Counted from the stretch's first letter, positions 51,419-61,396 are shown. The stretch is 64,000 nt of DNA from Massilia solisilvae (GCF_024753215.1 NZ_JANUGV010000002.1:62001-126000); one strand, 5' to 3'. Notes: generated by a model from the sequence alone, not told the origin. Numbers and translations are program-made.

Positions 51419-54400
51419 ATGGAAAGTATTCGCCGTTCTTTGCGGCCTCTCGTCGAGCGCGCCGCGCGCCTGCTGCGCCCCAGCGCCGTCTTTGTCCACG
51501 CCAGCGCCGGCCCGGTGCCGGTGGCGATCATGTCGCAGGGCGCAGTGCCGCAGGAAAAATTTCCCAAGCCCCAGTTGTCGGTGATTCCCGGCGGCCCCGA
51601 CGCGCCGCCGCCCGATGGCGCCAGCCCGCAACCGGGCAAGAAGCGTAAAAAGGGCCGCATCACGCGCATCCTGCTGCTGGCCTTCATGGTCATCTTCGTG
51701 GTGTTTGCGTGGCTGGTGTACGAGGAGACGCGCACTTCGGCCCTGCAGGCGAAGTTCTTTGCCGACCTGGTCGGCAAGCTCCATTACCGGGTCGAGCCGG
51801 GGCCGAGCGACGCCATCCGCTTCCCATCCGACAGTCCGTATGACGAGCGGCTGGGCTACGCCAACCTGCCCGACTACCTGGGCAAGCTCAAGACGCGCGA
51901 CTACGTGGTCGATGCGCAGGCGCGCATCTCGCCCAAGATGGTCGAGATGGCTGACCTGGGCCTGTTCGCGACCTATCCCGAAAAGACCCGCGTGGGCCTG
52001 GACATCCTCGACCGCAACGGCCAGATGCTGTTCTCGGCGCGCTATCCCGAGCGCACCTATGCGCGGTTTGACGACGCACCCTCGCTGCTGGTGCAAAGCC
52101 TGCTGTTCATCGAGAACCGCGAGCTGCTCGACCCGGCCTACCCCAAGCGCAACCCGGCGATCGAATGGGACCGCTTTTCCAAGGCGGTGTTCGACAAGAC
52201 GCTGCATTCGGTGGGCCTGGGCGGCGGCGGGCGCGTGGCCGGCGGCAGCACGCTGGCCACCCAGATCGAGAAGTACCGCCACTCGTCGGAAGGGCGCACT
52301 TCCTCGCTGACCGACAAACTGCGCCAGATGGCATCGGCCACGCTGCGCGCCTACCAGGGCGGCGAAGATACCACCGACGCACGGCGCCGCATCGTGCTCG
52401 AATACCTGAACACCGTGCCGCTGTCGGCCAAGGTCGGCTACGGCGAGGTGAACGGCATCGGCGATGGCATGTGGGTCTGGTACGGCCACGATTTCGCCGA
52501 GGTCAACCGCCTGCTCAACGCCCCCAAGTGGACGCCCGAAGCCGTGGAGGCCTACAAGGAAGCGCTGTCGCTGATGATCGCGCAGCGCCGCCCGGCATAC
52601 TACCTGGGCGCTGGCGCGCAAGACCTGCAGGTGCTCACCGACAGTCACCTGCGCGTGCTGGCCCAGGCCGGCGTGATCACGCCGCAGATCCGCGACGCCG
52701 CGCTCGCGGTCAAGCTGCAGCCGTCCGCCGCGTCGGGCGTGGCGCCGCCTGCCGCCAACGCCTTCGTCTCGCGCAAGGCCGCCAACGCGGTGCGCAATCA
52801 CCTGGCCACGCTGCTGGGCGACTCGCGCCTGTACAACCTCGACCGCCTCGACCTGTCGGTCAAGACCACGCTCGACGCCGACGCGCAAAAGGCGGTGACG
52901 GCGATGCTGCGCAAGCTCTCCAGCGCCGAGGCGGCCGAACAGGCCGGCCTGACCGGCAAGGGCATGCTCGGCAACGGCGACCCGTCCAAGGTGGTGTACA
53001 GCTTCACGCTGATGGAGCGCGGCAAGGATGTTAACTACCTGCGCGTGCAGACCGATAACTTTGACCAGCCGCTCGACATCAACGAGGGCGCCAAGCTCGA
53101 CCTCGGGTCCACCGCCAAGCTGCGCACGCTGGTGACCTACCTCGACATCATCGACCAGCTGCACCAGCGTTACGGCCAGATGAGCCGCGAAGAGCTGGCC
53201 CAGGTGCACATCGACCCCAAGGACCACCTGTCGCAGTGGGGCGTGGACTACTTCCGCCAGTTGCCCTCTGGCGCCGACCGCGGCCTGCCCGCGATGCTCG
53301 ACGCCTCGCTCGAGCGCAAGTACTCCGGCAGCCCGGGCGAAGCCTTCTTCACCGGCGGCGGCGTGCACACCTTCGGCAACTTCAGCAAGCTGGACGACCA
53401 CCGCATCCTGACCGTGCGCCAGGCGCTGCAGAACTCGACCAACCTGGTGTTCGTGCGCCTGATGCGCGACGTGGTGCGCTACTACATGTTCCAGTTGCCC
53501 GGCTCGTCGGCGCAGCTGCTGGCCGATGCCGATGACCCGCGCCGCGCCGAATACCTGGCGCGCTTTGCCGACCGCGAAGGGCAGACCTTCCTTGCCAAGT
53601 TCTGGAACAAGTACAAGGGCAAGTCGTTCGCCGAGGCCGAGAGCCTGCTGCTGTCGGGCCTGCACCTGACGCCGGCCCACCTGGCCGCCGTGTACCGCTC
53701 GATCCATCCGGACGGCACGCTGGCCCAGTTCGGCGCCTACATCAACGACAACCTGCCGTCCAAGAACGAAGTCGAGGACGACAAGCTGGCCAGGATGTAC
53801 GAGACCTACGACCCGGCCAACATGTCGCTGGCCGACCGCGGCTATGTCTCGTCGGTGCACCCGCTCGAACTGTGGCTGGTGGACTACCTGCGCACGCATC
53901 CAAAGGCGGGCTGGGACGAGGTGGTGAAAGCCTCGGTCAACGAACGCCAGGAGGTCTATTCGTGGCTGTTCAAGACCCACCGCAAGCATGCGCAGGACAA
54001 GCGCATCGCCGGCCTGATCGAGGTCGAGGCCTTCCTCAAGATCCACGCGCAGTGGAAGAAGATGGGCTACCCCTTCGATTCGCTGGTGCCGTCGTACGCG
54101 ACCACGCTGGGCGCATCGGCCGACCGGCCGGCCGCGCTGGCCGAGCTGATGGGCATCCTGGTCAACGGCGGCGTCAAGAAGCCGGTCGAGCGCATCGACT
54201 CGCTGCATTTTGCCGCGTCCACCCCGTACGAGACCCTGGTCAAGCGCGCACCCAAGGTGGAGGGCGAGCGTGTGCTGTCGGCCGACGTGGCGCGCGCCAC
54301 GCTGGACGCCATCCGCGGCGTGGTGGCCGAGGGCACGGCCAAGCGCGCGAAGAACGCCTTCGTGCAGGCCGACGGCAAGGTGATCGCCGTGGGCGGCAAG

Positions 54401-55096
54401 ACCGGCACCGGCGACCAGCGCTTCGACGTGTTCGCCAAGGGCGGGCGCCTGATCGAGTCGCGCTACGTGAACCGTTCGGCGACCTTCGTCTTCAACATCG
54501 GCGAGCGCTTCTTCGGCACCATGACCGCCTACGTGCACGGGCCCGAGTCGGCCAACTATGACTTCACCAGTGCGCTGCCGGTGCAGCTCCTGGTGACGCT
54601 GGCCCCCAGCCTGATGCCGATGATCGAACCGAACCACGCGGCGCTGCTGGCGGCCAAACAGCAGGCGGCCGAGGCCGCGCAGGCCGCTGCCGAGGCGCCG
54701 GACGCGCTGGCTACTGCGGCGCAGGCAGCGGCCGCCCCGGCTGCCCCTGCGGCGGCGCCGGCTGCTGGCCCCAAGGCCAACGTGGTCGAGGTGGACGAGA
54801 AATCCGTGGCCGCTGCCGTGGCGGCGAAAAAAGCGGCCGATACGGCGCGCACGACCGCCAAGCCTGCGGCACCGGCGGCCGAAGCGCCGAAAGCGCCGGC
54901 CGCGAAACCGGTGGACCAGGTGGCAGCGCAAAAGCCGCGTGCGCGTGACGAGTCCGCAGCCGCCAAACCTGCCGCGCATCCGCGCGCGGCCGACGTCGAT
55001 GCGGCCAAGCCTGCGCCCAAGCGTCCGGCCAGGGTGCGCGAGGAGCAAGCGCCCGCCAAGCGGGAAAAGCCGGTCGAAGGGAACCCGCTGTTTTGA
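51419..55096 (+). CDS. Class A penicillin-binding protein-like transglycosylase/transpeptidase
   Basis: A 1225-aa protein. A Pro/Lys-rich cytoplasmic part (1-80) and one span (about 83-103) precede a GT51-like transglycosylase (FIENRELLD near 229, GGSTLATQIEKY near 275), then a transpeptidase domain with SxxK in GSTAKL (about 560), SxN in NSTNLV (about 670) and KTGTGD (about 992). An Ala/Pro/Lys-rich tail of some 150 residues ends it. Longer than usual class A PBPs, and the GT motif ENRE departs from EDxxF, so activity of that domain is uncertain. The start at 51419 is the first ATG; M38 (MSQGAVPQEK) is an alternative. Confidence 0.85.
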   Translation: MESIRRSLRPLVERAARLLRPSAVFVHASAGPVPVAIMSQGAVPQEKFPKPQLSVIPGGPDAPPPDGASPQPGKKRKKGRITRILLLAFMVIFVVFAWLVYEETRTSALQAKFFADLVGKLHYRVEPGPSDAIRFPSDSPYDERLGYANLPDYLGKLKTRDYVVDAQARISPKMVEMADLGLFATYPEKTRVGLDILDRNGQMLFSARYPERTYARFDDAPSLLVQSLLFIENRELLDPAYPKRNPAIEWDRFSKAVFDKTLHSVGLGGGGRVAGGSTLATQIEKYRHSSEGRTSSLTDKLRQMASATLRAYQGGEDTTDARRRIVLEYLNTVPLSAKVGYGEVNGIGDGMWVWYGHDFAEVNRLLNAPKWTPEAVEAYKEALSLMIAQRRPAYYLGAGAQDLQVLTDSHLRVLAQAGVITPQIRDAALAVKLQPSAASGVAPPAANAFVSRKAANAVRNHLATLLGDSRLYNLDRLDLSVKTTLDADAQKAVTAMLRKLSSAEAAEQAGLTGKGMLGNGDPSKVVYSFTLMERGKDVNYLRVQTDNFDQPLDINEGAKLDLGSTAKLRTLVTYLDIIDQLHQRYGQMSREELAQVHIDPKDHLSQWGVDYFRQLPSGADRGLPAMLDASLERKYSGSPGEAFFTGGGVHTFGNFSKLDDHRILTVRQALQNSTNLVFVRLMRDVVRYYMFQLPGSSAQLLADADDPRRAEYLARFADREGQTFLAKFWNKYKGKSFAEAESLLLSGLHLTPAHLAAVYRSIHPDGTLAQFGAYINDNLPSKNEVEDDKLARMYETYDPANMSLADRGYVSSVHPLELWLVDYLRTHPKAGWDEVVKASVNERQEVYSWLFKTHRKHAQDKRIAGLIEVEAFLKIHAQWKKMGYPFDSLVPSYATTLGASADRPAALAELMGILVNGGVKKPVERIDSLHFAASTPYETLVKRAPKVEGERVLSADVARATLDAIRGVVAEGTAKRAKNAFVQADGKVIAVGGKTGTGDQRFDVFAKGGRLIESRYVNRSATFVFNIGERFFGTMTAYVHGPESANYDFTSALPVQLLVTLAPSLMPMIEPNHAALLAAKQQAAEAAQAAAEAPDALATAAQAAAAPAAPAAAPAAGPKANVVEVDEKSVAAAVAAKKAADTARTTAKPAAPAAEAPKAPAAKPVDQVAAQKPRARDESAAAKPAAHPRAADVDAAKPAPKRPARVREEQAPAKREKPVEGNPLF

Positions 55097-55109
55097 ATAG
55101 CCCGCGCTC

Positions 55110-56450
55110 ATGCAGCCAGTGCGCCGCGTAATGTCGAACGTGCGCAAGTTCAGCACGATCTCGCTGCGCGACATGCTGGTGGCGCTCGGCCCGACCGTGG
55201 TACTGGTGATCGCGGCCTGCGTGGCCGCATGGCTGCTGGTCGATCCCGCGCCGCCGCGCCAGGTGGTGCTCGTCACCGGTCAGGAAAACAGCGCCTACGA
55301 GGAGTTCGGCCGCCAGTACGCCAAACTGCTGGCCAAGAACGGCATTCAGGTCACGCTCCAGCGCTCGCTCGGTTCGCAGGAAAACCTGCAGCGGCTCGCA
55401 GAAGGCCGCGCCGACATCGGCTTCGTGCAAAGCGGCTCGACCAACGAGGCGCAGGCCGAGCGGCGCGGCCTGGTCTCGCTGGGCAGCCTGTTTACCGAGC
55501 CGGTGTGGCTGTTCCTGCGCGACCCGGTCAAGGTCGACAACCTCACCCAGTTGCGCGGCCTGACCATCAACGTCGGGCCCGAGGGCACGGGCGTGCCCAA
55601 CCTGTTCCGCCAGATCCTTTCCGTGAACGGCGTCGAGCCGGGCGAGCTGCGCCTTGGCGCGCTGGAAAACACGCCCGCCACCGTGGAGCTGCTGGCGGGC
55701 CGCATCGACGGCCTCGTGTTCAGCTCCGCGCCCGAAGCGCCGCTGATCCAGATGCTGCTGCAAACGCCCGGCATCAAGCTGTTCGACTTTACCCAGGCCG
55801 AGGCCTACACGCGGCGCCTGCCGTTCCTCACTCACGTGGTGCTGCCGCGCGGGATCGTGGACCTCGGGCGCGACATCCCGTCCAAGGACTACCAGCTGAT
55901 CGCGCCCACCGCCACCCTGGTCGCGCGCGAGGGCCTGCATCCGGCGCTGATCGATCTGTTCGTGCAGGCCGCCACCGAGATCCACGGCGGCGCCGGCTGG
56001 TTCCAGCAGCAGGGCCAGTTCCCGACCCCGCGCTATACCGAGATCCCGGTCGCGCACGAGGCGGCGCGCTTCTACCGCGACGGCCCGCCGCTGCTGCAGC
56101 GTTACATGCGCTTCTGGCTGGCCAATCTGTTCGAACGGATGTGGGTGGTGATCGTGCCGCTGCTGGCGCTTTTGATCCCGCTGTCGAAGGTGGTGCCGCC
56201 GCTGTACGTGTGGCGCATCCGTTCGCGGGTGTACCGCTGGTACGGGCAGCTGCGCGCGGTCGAGCAGGCGCTGGAGGCGGCGCAGGCGGACAAACGCCCC
56301 GAGGCGCTGCCCGACCTGATGCGCCGACTCGACGATATCGAGCGGCGCGTCAACCAGACCAGCATCCCGCTGGCCTTCGCCGATGCGCTTTATGAGCTGC
56401 GCAGCCACATCAACTTCGTGCGGCAGCGGGTGAGGGCGGCGCTGGCCTAG
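55110..56450 (+). CDS. TAXI-family solute-binding protein, membrane-anchored
   Basis: A 446-aa protein of the TRAP-transporter TAXI binding-protein family (VLVTGQENSAYEEFGRQYAKLL..., GSTNEAQAERRG, INVGPEGTGVPNLF). An N-terminal span near residues 23-45 anchors it, a second span near 345-365 is followed by a cytoplasmic helical tail (about 370-446). Unusual: typical TAXI proteins are free periplasmic proteins, and no TRAP permease gene lies nearby. Possible sensor rather than transporter. Immediately follows the PBP gene. Confidence 0.82.
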   Translation: MQPVRRVMSNVRKFSTISLRDMLVALGPTVVLVIAACVAAWLLVDPAPPRQVVLVTGQENSAYEEFGRQYAKLLAKNGIQVTLQRSLGSQENLQRLAEGRADIGFVQSGSTNEAQAERRGLVSLGSLFTEPVWLFLRDPVKVDNLTQLRGLTINVGPEGTGVPNLFRQILSVNGVEPGELRLGALENTPATVELLAGRIDGLVFSSAPEAPLIQMLLQTPGIKLFDFTQAEAYTRRLPFLTHVVLPRGIVDLGRDIPSKDYQLIAPTATLVAREGLHPALIDLFVQAATEIHGGAGWFQQQGQFPTPRYTEIPVAHEAARFYRDGPPLLQRYMRFWLANLFERMWVVIVPLLALLIPLSKVVPPLYVWRIRSRVYRWYGQLRAVEQALEAAQADKRPEALPDLMRRLDDIERRVNQTSIPLAFADALYELRSHINFVRQRVRAALA

Positions 56451-57253
56451 CCGGCAGCGCGGCCGGCGAACACAAGGCTGGTGAGCTCGCCCTGCGGCAG
56501 CAGCTCGGAAAAGCCGCCCGAGAATTCGCGGCACTCCTTGATCAGGTGGCTCTGGTCGTAGTAGCCGCAGGCCGCCGCCAGGTCGGCAACCGAGCTGGCC
56601 TGGCCGATTTTTCCCAACATGCGGTGAAAGCGCGCAAGCCGCGCAAATTTTTTTGGCGAGATGCCGACCGCGCGCGTAAAGCGCCGTTCGAGCTGGCGTT
56701 CGCTCACGTGGTGTGCCGCGGCCAGCCGCGCGATCGACACCTCGCCGCCATGCCGTTCGATGACGGCGGCAGCGCGCCGCGCGAGCAGGTCGGCCGCCTG
56801 CTCGGTGCGCAGGCGCGTGAGGAAGCGCTCCACCGCGGCCACCTTCGCGCCGTCTTCGCGCGCGCGCGACAGCGCCTCTTCGATGCGTTCCTGTTCGCCC
56901 GGCGGCAGCAGGTCCGACAGTTCCACGTTCAGGTGCAGGAGCTCGTGCGCGCCGAGCCGGAAGAACTGGCCGACGGCCCCCGCGCGAAAGGTGACCAGCA
57001 CGATGCCGACCTGGCCGTCGGTGCCATAGGTGCGCGGCGCGGTGTGCATGCCGGTGAGCGCGCTGCCGACCGCGTCGGTCTGGCTGCGGTAGCCGGCCAG
57101 CACGCGGCCGCCGTAGTGCAGGCACAGCGAGATCGACAGGGGCGGCAGCATGCGCAAGGGCTGCGCTGCCGTGCCCTTGTCCATTTCGAGCAGGGTGTAT
57201 GCCTCGACCGCGTCGTCGAGCGCGACGCCCGGCAGGTAACGCCTCACACGCAT
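56447..57253 (-). CDS. AraC family transcriptional regulator
   Basis: A 268-aa protein with a variable N-terminal domain (about 1-155) and two AraC helix-turn-helices (VSIARLAAAHHVSERQLERRF and SVADLAAACGYYDQSHLIKE). Start at the ATG 57251-57253 (MRVRRYLPG). Overlaps the TAXI gene end by four bases, convergent. Upstream gene on this strand (57312) is a plausible target; not shown. Confidence 0.9.
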   Translation of the reverse strand: MRVRRYLPGVALDDAVEAYTLLEMDKGTAAQPLRMLPPLSISLCLHYGGRVLAGYRSQTDAVGSALTGMHTAPRTYGTDGQVGIVLVTFRAGAVGQFFRLGAHELLHLNVELSDLLPPGEQERIEEALSRAREDGAKVAAVERFLTRLRTEQAADLLARRAAAVIERHGGEVSIARLAAAHHVSERQLERRFTRAVGISPKKFARLARFHRMLGKIGQASSVADLAAACGYYDQSHLIKECREFSGGFSELLPQGELTSLVFAGRAAG

Positions 57254-57311
57254 GGTTTCCCCCTTGTGTGACCAATTGTAGACGTCCTGCGCCGGCCTGT
57301 GCAAACGAGCG

Positions 57312-58526
57312 TCATGGCACGCATTCGGGCGCGCCCTGCATGATCGCGCCCAGGTTGGCAGGGTCGAAGAACTCCGGCACGGTCACGGAACCGGCCATCA
57401 CGCCGAAAAAGCGCGCCAGCGCCCGTGGCTGGCTTTGCATGGCCTGCGCCAGCGCCCGCATCTCGGGCGGTGGGCTGGTGAGCTGGGCCAGCGTGCAGGT
57501 GTAGTCGAACATCGGCGCGATGGTGCGGTTGCGCGCGGCCTCGTAGGTGCTGGCAGCGGTGTCGAGGTTGGCGCCGCTGGTGAGCGAGATCGCATCGGCC
57601 AGCATCTCGGCGTCGCGCAGCGCGTCGGCCATGCCTTGCGCCGTGACCGGGTCCTTGTGGCAGCCCGCGTCGCCGATGAGGGCCCAGCCCGGCCCCGCCG
57701 ACTGGCGGATGAAGTTCGGATTCTTCACCAGCCCCTGCAGGCGCGGTTCGCGAGTGGCGCCATCGAGTTTTTCCCACAGGCCGGGCAGGGCGCGCAGCGT
57801 GGCCAGGTAGGCGCCTTCGATGTCGCCGCGCAGGCGCTCGTGTTCCTCCTGCGGCCAGGCCACGTTGATGATGGTGGCCCCGTCGTTGGTGGGCGCTGCC
57901 ACCGCAAAGCGGCGTACACCGTCGCCGCGCACGTACAGCTCGGCCCTGCCCAGCTCCAGGCCATCCCAGTAGCTGTAGTAATTGCAGGCGTAGCTGGGCC
58001 GTTCTTCGAGCATGCGGGCACCGGCCAGGCGCGCCACGGTGGACTGCATGCCGTCGGCGCCCACTACCAGGCGCGCGTTCCATTCGAGCCGCTCGCCGGT
58101 GCGCGAGCGCCCGACGACGCCCCGCACGCGCTCGGCGTCGCACAGCAGGCCGTCCACCCGCACGCCCGTGTGCACATGTGCGCCCGCCGCGCGCGCCTGC
58201 TCGAGCAGCCAGCTGTCGAACAGGTGGCGGCGCGGGCAGAACGCAAAGCGCTCGCCGTCCACGGCCAGTGGCTCGCCCTCCAGCACCACGCCGTCCAGGT
58301 CCAGCAGCATGCCCTGCAGGGCGGGCGCGCCCAGCGCGGCCAGGCCGTCGCGCAGGCCCCAGCCTGCCAGGCGCGCGACCGCGCACTGGTGCAGGTAATG
58401 GCCGGACAAGGTATCGCTGGGGAATTCGTCGCGGTCCAGTACCGCGACGGTCATGCCGCGGCGCGCGAGCAGCAGCGCGAGGGCGGCGCCGGCGCAGCGC
58501 GCGCCGACGATCACTACGTCGTACAT
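57312..58526 (-). CDS. FAD-dependent oxidoreductase (PHBH/GR2 type)
   Basis: A 404-aa flavoprotein monooxygenase-like enzyme: VVIVGARCAGAALALLLARRG FAD motif (first 25 residues), DG motif VVGADGMQS near 165, and GDAGCHKDPVTAQGMADAL near 288. The ATG at 58524-58526 is chosen; the upstream frame has no similarity. Substrate unknown; related enzymes hydroxylate or reduce aromatic and isoprenoid compounds. Divergent from the CocE hydrolase. Confidence 0.88.
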   Translation of the reverse strand: MYDVVIVGARCAGAALALLLARRGMTVAVLDRDEFPSDTLSGHYLHQCAVARLAGWGLRDGLAALGAPALQGMLLDLDGVVLEGEPLAVDGERFAFCPRRHLFDSWLLEQARAAGAHVHTGVRVDGLLCDAERVRGVVGRSRTGERLEWNARLVVGADGMQSTVARLAGARMLEERPSYACNYYSYWDGLELGRAELYVRGDGVRRFAVAAPTNDGATIINVAWPQEEHERLRGDIEGAYLATLRALPGLWEKLDGATREPRLQGLVKNPNFIRQSAGPGWALIGDAGCHKDPVTAQGMADALRDAEMLADAISLTSGANLDTAASTYEAARNRTIAPMFDYTCTLAQLTSPPPEMRALAQAMQSQPRALARFFGVMAGSVTVPEFFDPANLGAIMQGAPECVP

Positions 58527-58560
58527 GGTCGATCTCCTGTTGTAAGCAATGCGTGTCGAA

Positions 58561-58646
58561 CCGTCGCCCCGGCGAAAGCCGGGGACCATGCACAGCTCGC
58601 GACTTCGGGAACTCAGCATGGGTCCCGGCTTGCGCCGGGACGACGG
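58561..58646. repeat. Family 2 palindromic repeat pair
   Basis: Facing units CCGTCGCCCCGGCGAAAGCC (from 58561) and CAGCATGGGTCCCGGCTTGC (from 58614 to 58646) with the same pattern as 31483-31592. Located between two divergent genes. Confidence 0.8.
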
Positions 58647-58758
58647 GGTAGTGGGGAGATCGTACTGACAGCGGGTACCTGCCCGATTGTAAAAATCCGA
58701 CGACTTCCGGTGATTGGATTTACACTGGCGGCTTTCTTTTTATTAATCAAAGGAAATC

Positions 58759-60708
58759 ATGCCCCGCCTGCCTTCCGTCCTTGCCCTGAGCCTTGCGCTG
58801 GCGTTTGGCGTCGCCCATGCGGCCGCCGTCGATGCCGTCCACGCCGATGCCCCCGCCGCCAAGCGCAGCCTGCGCGAGACCTACACCAAGTACGAATTCC
58901 GCATCCCGATGCGCGACGGCGTGCGCCTGTTCACGACCGTGTACGTACCCAAGGATTCCTCGCGCCCGTACCCGTTCCTGATCAACCGCACCCCGTACAG
59001 CGCGGGTGTGCAGGCCGAAGGCGAGCTGCATTACGGCGAGGACTGGGTACCGGAAGCGATCGGCCCGTCGAAGGAGTTCGAGGATGCGGGCTACATCTTC
59101 GTCAAGCAGGACGTGCGCGGCCGCTATATGTCGGAAGGGAAGTGGCAGGAGATGACGCCGCACGTCAATGCCAAACTGGCGGCCGGCGAGGGCACCGAAA
59201 GCCAGGACATGCACGACACCGTCGACTGGCTGCTCAAGCACATCCCCAACAACAACGGCAAGGCCGGCATCTACGGCATCAGCTATCCCGGCTTCTACAC
59301 GGCCGCCAGCATCATCGACTCGCACCCGGCGATCAAGGCGGCCTCGCCGCAGGCGCCGATCGCCGACCTGTACATGGGCGACGACTCCTATCATGGCGGC
59401 GCCTTCATGCTGGCCGCGAACTTCGGCTTTTACGCCGCGTTCACGTCCGCGCAAAACCCGACCGCGCTGCCGAAGAAGTGGGAAGGCTTCGACTACGGCC
59501 AGGCCGATGGCTACGACTTCTTCCTGCAGCACCTGACGCTGCCGAACATCCTGTCCACCATGACCGACAAGCAGCGCGCGCTGCTGGTGCCGACTATCGA
59601 GCACGACACCTACGACGAGTTCTGGAAGATCCGCGCCATCGCCCCGCACATGAAGAACGTGAAGGCCGCCGTGCTGTCGGTTGGCGGCTGGTTCGACGCC
59701 GAAGACCCCACCGGCCCGTTCAGCATCTACCACGCGGTCAAGAAGTACAACCCGGCCACCTTCAGCGGCCTGGTGATCGGTCCGTGGGTGCACGGCGGCT
59801 GGGCGCGCGGCGAAGGCAAGAGCCTGGGCCACGTGCAGTTCGACAGCAAGACCTCCGAGTACTTCCGCAAGGAGATCCAGTTCCCGTTCTTCGAGGAGCA
59901 CCTCAAGGGCGCCAAGCCGGCGCGGCCGATCGCCGAAGTGACCGCGTTTGAAACCGGCTCGAACATCTGGCGCCGCTACAGCGCCTGGCCGCCGGTGCAG
60001 GCCAAGCCGCGTACGCTGTACTTCGGCGCCGACGGCAAGCTCAGCTGGCAGCAGCCGGCGGCCGGCAGCGCGTACGACGAGTACGTGTCCGACCCGAGGA
60101 AACCGGTTCCTTACATCGGCTATGCCACCACCGACGTGCCGCAGGAGTATCCGGTGTCGGACCAGCGCTTCGCCGCGCATCGCCCTGACGTGCTGGTGTA
60201 CCAGAGCGAGGTGCTGGAAGAGGACCTGACCATCGCCGGCCCGGTCAGGCCGCAGCTGTTCGTCTCGACCACCGGCACCGATTCGGACTGGGTGGTCAAG
60301 CTGATCGACGTGTACCCGCAGGAGTACCCGGGCTCGGGCGAGCAGCACGGCCGCCGCGGCGACGTGCCGCCGCCGTCAACGACGATGGCCGGCTACCAGA
60401 TGCTCGTGCGCGGCAATCCGCTGCGCGGCAAATTCCGCCACAGTTTCGAGAAGCCCGAGCCGTTCACCCCGGGTAAAGTGGAGGAGATCAATTACGACAT
60501 GGGCAACGTGAACCACTCCTTCCGCCGCGGCCACCGCATCATGGTGCAGGTGCAGAGCTCGTGGTTCCCGCTGATCGACCTGAACCCGCAGACCTTCACC
60601 TCGATCCCGCAGGCGAAACCGGAAGACTTCAAGAAGGCGACCCAGCGCGTGTACCACGCACCGGGCACGCCGTCCGGCCTGCAGGTGCTGGTGATGCCGA
60701 CGCCGTAA
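58759..60708 (+). CDS. CocE/NonD family hydrolase, exported
   Basis: A 649-aa protein with a signal peptide (MPRLPSVLALSLALAFGVAHA). The alpha/beta-hydrolase core has GIYGISYPGFY (serine nucleophile), a lid and a C-terminal jelly-roll domain (from about 400). Family members act on esters or peptides: glutaryl-7-ACA acylase and X-Pro dipeptidyl peptidase are relatives. Substrate unknown. Starts 10 bp after an AAAGGAAATC ribosome binding site. Confidence 0.92.
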   Translation: MPRLPSVLALSLALAFGVAHAAAVDAVHADAPAAKRSLRETYTKYEFRIPMRDGVRLFTTVYVPKDSSRPYPFLINRTPYSAGVQAEGELHYGEDWVPEAIGPSKEFEDAGYIFVKQDVRGRYMSEGKWQEMTPHVNAKLAAGEGTESQDMHDTVDWLLKHIPNNNGKAGIYGISYPGFYTAASIIDSHPAIKAASPQAPIADLYMGDDSYHGGAFMLAANFGFYAAFTSAQNPTALPKKWEGFDYGQADGYDFFLQHLTLPNILSTMTDKQRALLVPTIEHDTYDEFWKIRAIAPHMKNVKAAVLSVGGWFDAEDPTGPFSIYHAVKKYNPATFSGLVIGPWVHGGWARGEGKSLGHVQFDSKTSEYFRKEIQFPFFEEHLKGAKPARPIAEVTAFETGSNIWRRYSAWPPVQAKPRTLYFGADGKLSWQQPAAGSAYDEYVSDPRKPVPYIGYATTDVPQEYPVSDQRFAAHRPDVLVYQSEVLEEDLTIAGPVRPQLFVSTTGTDSDWVVKLIDVYPQEYPGSGEQHGRRGDVPPPSTTMAGYQMLVRGNPLRGKFRHSFEKPEPFTPGKVEEINYDMGNVNHSFRRGHRIMVQVQSSWFPLIDLNPQTFTSIPQAKPEDFKKATQRVYHAPGTPSGLQVLVMPTP

Positions 60709-60747
60709 GCGCGGGCAGGGCGCCTGCGCCGCGCCCTGGCGCGCAGC

Positions 60748-61206
60748 TCAGGCGCCGATCCAGGGCAGCCCGTGCTTGCACCAGCCGCCGACGGTCTTGC
60801 GATGGCCGTCGGCGTCGCGGTCGCCCTCGAAACCTTCGAGGATGTCGAACGCGTTCGGGTAGCCGATCTCGGTGGCCACACGCGCCGCGTGGCGCGAGCG
60901 CACGCCCGAGCGGCACAGGAACAGCAGCACGTCGTCGTGCCGGGCCACCTGCGCCAGCTGCTGCGCGAACTCGGGGTTGGGCACGCCGCCCGGGTACAGG
61001 TTCCACTGCACCGCGGCGTGCTGCGCCTCGGGCACGGCCGGGCGGCCCACCCAGTCGCGCTCGGCATTGGTGCGCACGTCCACCAGCTTGACTTTGGGGT
61101 CGGCCTGCAGCAGCGCATACGCCTCTTGCGGCGTGACGGCGCCCGCATACGGCTGGCCCGGGGCGCGGGTGCGGGCCTCTTCCAGGATGTGTTCGATAGT
61201 GCTCAT
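60748..61206 (-). CDS. Rhodanese-like sulfurtransferase
   Basis: A 152-aa single-domain rhodanese. The active-site loop LFLCRSGVRSRHAA has the catalytic cysteine. N-terminal helix and DVRTNAERDWVGRP strand pattern are normal. Start at the ATG 61204-61206. It is divergent from glnA, and the NtrC-like sites lie 40-85 bp upstream of it. Confidence 0.9.
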   Translation of the reverse strand: MSTIEHILEEARTRAPGQPYAGAVTPQEAYALLQADPKVKLVDVRTNAERDWVGRPAVPEAQHAAVQWNLYPGGVPNPEFAQQLAQVARHDDVLLFLCRSGVRSRHAARVATEIGYPNAFDILEGFEGDRDADGHRKTVGGWCKHGLPWIGA

Positions 61207-61245
61207 GTCGGTTCCCTGAGTGGATGCTGCGCGGCAGTGCACGGC

Positions 61246-61290
61246 GCACCATTTTGGTGCTGCGTCAATAAATTGCACCAATTCAGTGCA
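61246..61290. promoter_or_regulatory. Two NtrC-type binding sites upstream of glnA
   Basis: Site 1 GCACCATTTTGGTGC (61246-61260) is a perfect dyad with a five-base centre. Site 2 TGCACCAATTCAGTGCA (61274-61290) matches TGCACY-N5-RGTGCA. Both resemble the known NtrC consensus and lie about 110-150 bp upstream of the sigma-54 promoter. Confidence 0.85.
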
Positions 61291-61396
61291 TGCACCGCCA
61301 TGGCGCACGCTTCATTTTGTAAGGTGACGCAAAGATTTTATGGGTAAACTGCACGGTTTCCAAAGACAGATTGCGCATTTATTCATGCGCGATGGC

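Noticed and set aside
51392-55276. A 1294-aa open frame on the minus strand across the PBP gene
   Set aside because: His/Arg/Gly-rich shadow of a GC-biased gene; no domain, while the plus strand carries clear PBP motifs.
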